From NCBI GenBank assembly GCA_946406585.1, contig CAMJLI010000085.1, positions 1-8,146 of the forward strand: a stretch of DNA of 8,146 bases, written 5' to 3'. Both the position numbers and the translations under genes were made by a program. The stretch comes from an uncultured Prevotellaceae bacterium (GTDB lineage Bacteria; Bacteroidota; Bacteroidia; Bacteroidales; Bacteroidaceae). The notes under the pieces are model-generated. The model saw nothing but the letters and a program-made list of their open reading frames with translations. It was not told the DNA's origin and did no database searches. Positions 6,440-8,146 of the stretch are shown piece by piece (position 1 is the stretch's first letter; each line of letters begins with the position of its first letter).

Positions 6440-7276
6440 ATGAAGAAAATTCTGATTTGGGGTGCTTGCACCATCTTGTTGCTTTCAGGATGTGCCAATG
6501 AATTCAACAGGGTCTACAAGACGACCAACAACGACTACAAGTACGAATATGCAAAGGAGAGCTTTGCTAATGGAAAGTACAACAGAGCTACACTGCTTTT
6601 GCAAGATGTGGTGACAGTCTTGAAGGGTAGCGAGAACGGGCAGGAATGCCTGTACATGCTAGCAATGTCTTGCTACAACAGTAAAGACTATGAGACTGCT
6701 GCACAGTATTTCAAGAAATACTATTCTTCATATCCCAAAGGCACATACGCAGAGATGGCTTCGTTCTATACGGGGCAGAGTTTGTATATGAGCACGCCGG
6801 AGCCACGACTCGACCAGACCCCCACCATGCAGGCCATCGCGGCCTTCCAGGAATATCTCGACCTCTTCCCCGAGGCCACCATGAAGGATGTGGCGCATGA
6901 CAGGTTGTATGAGTTGCAAGACAAATTGGTGGACAAGGAACTCTATTCTGCAAAGCTTTATTACGACTTGGGCTCGTATTTTGGAAATTGCACCAATGGT
7001 GGCAGCAACCTTGAAGCTTGCATCATCACGGCGCAGAATGCCATAAAGGACTTCCCCTTCAGCCGAAAGAGGGAGGAGTTTGCCGTGCTTGTGATGAAAA
7101 GCAAGTTTGAACTGGCACAGCAGAGCGTGGAGGCAAGAAGGCTCGACAGATACAGGGATGCTGAGGATGAGTGCTATGGATTCCTAAACGAGTATCCCGA
7201 CTCGCAGCACCGGAAAACTGCCGAGAAATACATTGAGCAGTGCAAGAAATTCACAAAGAATGCGATAGATAGTTGA
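6440..7276 (+). CDS. bamD: outer-membrane protein assembly lipoprotein BamD
   Basis: A 278-residue lipoprotein. The start at 6440 gives a textbook lipoprotein signal, MKKILIWGACTILLLSGC, with lipobox LSGC and lipidated Cys18. Longer starts would bury this behind 18 residues encoded by promoter DNA. The mature protein is a chain of TPR-like helix pairs: roughly 32-66, 69-101, 130-165, 168-207 and 235-271, with recurring Y-x-x-A, F-x-x-Y and YP turn residues (for example NGKYNRA, KDYETAAQYF, YPKGTYAEMA). This is the layout of BamD/ComL, the essential lipoprotein that works with BamA to fold barrel proteins into the outer membrane. It is the first gene of a unit with rpoZ, 46 bases downstream without a new promoter box. 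Bases 6791-6880 are about 67% GC by hand count against about 40% in the 90 bases on either side. Confidence 0.92.
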   Translation: MKKILIWGACTILLLSGCANEFNRVYKTTNNDYKYEYAKESFANGKYNRATLLLQDVVTVLKGSENGQECLYMLAMSCYNSKDYETAAQYFKKYYSSYPKGTYAEMASFYTGQSLYMSTPEPRLDQTPTMQAIAAFQEYLDLFPEATMKDVAHDRLYELQDKLVDKELYSAKLYYDLGSYFGNCTNGGSNLEACIITAQNAIKDFPFSRKREEFAVLVMKSKFELAQQSVEARRLDRYRDAEDECYGFLNEYPDSQHRKTAEKYIEQCKKFTKNAIDS

Positions 7277-7322
7277 TATATATTTAATTAAGCACAACAT
7301 AAAAATCACTTTCAATTAAAAT

Positions 7323-7652
7323 ATGGATTATAAGAAATCAAAAGCACCAGTTGACACCGTCACAAGAAATATCATGGACCTCTGCCAAGATACCGGCAAC
7401 ATCTATGAGAGCGTGGCAATCATCTCTAAAAGAGCCAACCAGATTTCCGTGGAAATCAAACAAGACCTGAGCAAGAAACTGCAGGAATTCGCATCCTACA
7501 ACGACACTCTGGAAGAGGTGTTTGAAAATAGGGAGCAAATAGAAATCTCCCGCTATTACGAGAAATTGCCAAAGCCCACATTGCTTGCAACACAGGAATT
7601 CATAGAAGGCAACGTGTATTGGCGTGACCCTTCTAAAGACCAAGACCTATGA
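7323..7652 (+). CDS. rpoZ: DNA-directed RNA polymerase omega subunit, Bacteroidetes type
   Basis: A 109-residue soluble protein. The core VTRNIMDLCQDTGNIYESVAIISKRANQIS (about 13-42) is the omega signature: a first helix, then the I-x-x-R-A-x-Q region that folds against the C-terminal tail of the beta-prime subunit and helps assemble and stabilise the polymerase. It continues with IKQDLSKKLQEF (45-56) and a C-terminal extension, EQIEISRYYEKLPKPTLLATQEF (about 71-93), that is typical of Bacteroidetes omega proteins and absent from the Escherichia coli protein. The ATG at 7323 follows an A/T-rich gap without a clear Shine-Dalgarno site. Its stop overlaps the next start, so coupling is likely. 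Bacteroidetes homologues are often labelled hypothetical because the extension and sequence drift hide the family. Confidence 0.93.
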   Translation: MDYKKSKAPVDTVTRNIMDLCQDTGNIYESVAIISKRANQISVEIKQDLSKKLQEFASYNDTLEEVFENREQIEISRYYEKLPKPTLLATQEFIEGNVYWRDPSKDQDL

Positions 7653-8104
7653 TCCAGCGCATTCAGACCGTCTACCTCTTCCTGGCATTGGTGCTGACAA
7701 TTGTTTGTCTTTGCATGCCTGTGGGGGTGTTCCATACTCCTGAAATGGGAGGGGATGTGGAGATGTATAACCTTTGGACATTGTCGCCTGATAATGGGAT
7801 TGAATACAGGGTGTGGCCCTTGTTCGTCGCTCTCATCATCTCGTGTACCAATTGTGTGCTGGCCATTTTTTCCTTCAAGAACAGGAAACTGCAAATCACC
7901 ATATGCAAGTTGAACCAACTGCTTGTGGTAATATGGGTGGCATTGCTGCTGTTCTTCGTCAAGACTGGAGAGTTTGCCAACATGGCTTTCACGCCGTCTT
8001 ATTATGTCTTCTTGCTCATCGTGGTGCTGTTCCTCTACCAATGTGCTGTGAGGGGCATAAAAAAGGATGACAAGCTAATAAAGGACATGGACAGGTTGAG
8101 GTGA
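7649..8104 (+). CDS. DUF4293 four-helix integral membrane protein
   Basis: A 151-residue protein opening MIQRIQTVYLFLALVLTI, the characteristic start of the DUF4293 family of Bacteroidetes. Four hydrophobic segments are visible: about 7-27, 56-75, 88-104 and 116-134. A polar loop at about 28-54 (GVFHTPEMGGDVEMYN and on) would face the periplasm, and a lysine/aspartate-rich tail (GIKKDDKLIKDMDRLR) would face the cytoplasm. Its function is unknown. The start codon overlaps the rpoZ stop in an ATGA, a sign of translational coupling. Association of this family with bamD and rpoZ is, as I recall, common in Bacteroidetes genomes. The stop at 8102-8104 is followed by only 42 bases of window, which hold a short hairpin and T-runs but no secure terminator. 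Confidence 0.88.
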   Translation: MIQRIQTVYLFLALVLTIVCLCMPVGVFHTPEMGGDVEMYNLWTLSPDNGIEYRVWPLFVALIISCTNCVLAIFSFKNRKLQITICKLNQLLVVIWVALLLFFVKTGEFANMAFTPSYYVFLLIVVLFLYQCAVRGIKKDDKLIKDMDRLR

Positions 8105-8146
8105 GCGGAGCTCATGCCAAATTCCATCGTTTTTTTATGATTTTTT

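Noticed and set aside
8102..8136. Possible terminator after DUF4293: TGAGC-GGA-GCTCA hairpin (8102-8114) and a run of seven T (8130-8136).
   Set aside because: The stem is only five pairs, overlaps the stop codon, and is 15 bases from the T-run, too far for a standard intrinsic terminator.

Overview
The window looks like ordinary core chromosome from a Bacteroidales bacterium, most likely Prevotella-like. Four things point there: protein families largely restricted to Bacteroidetes (Porin_10, DUF4468, DUF4293 and a long Bacteroidetes-type omega subunit), promoters with the Bacteroidetes -7 box TAnnTTTG, weak or absent Shine-Dalgarno sequences, and signal peptides ending in Ala-Gln. The genus is inferred from general resemblance only.

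Layout from left to right. (1) At 1-209, minus strand, is the N-terminal third of a UbiA-type prenyltransferase, probably menA of menaquinone synthesis, cut by the window edge. (2) At 210-328 is a compact divergent promoter region serving menA leftward and an HD-domain hydrolase rightward. (3) At 329-964, plus strand, is the HD hydrolase. It converges on (4) a three-gene minus-strand unit read from about 4140 down to 1003: a secreted DUF4468 protein, a 78-residue two-helix membrane protein and a 742-residue outer-membrane putative porin. (5) At 4254-6290, minus strand, is complete uvrB. (6) At 6291-6439 is a divergent regulatory region holding the uvrB and bamD promoters and a perfect 9-bp inverted repeat. 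(7) At 6440-8104, plus strand, is a bamD - rpoZ (omega) - DUF4293 membrane protein unit, the last two overlapping by four bases.

Functionally the window mixes housekeeping (nucleotide excision repair, RNA polymerase, outer-membrane protein assembly, menaquinone) with a poorly characterised envelope operon. BamD is a component of the machinery expected to insert barrels such as the porin, though they are not in one transcript. I see no mobile element, CRISPR array, tRNA, rRNA or integrated phage. I found no convincing new system. The least explained items are the DUF4468/two-helix/porin operon, the charged helical insertion in the porin, the inverted repeat over the uvrB promoter, and a GC-rich patch inside bamD.
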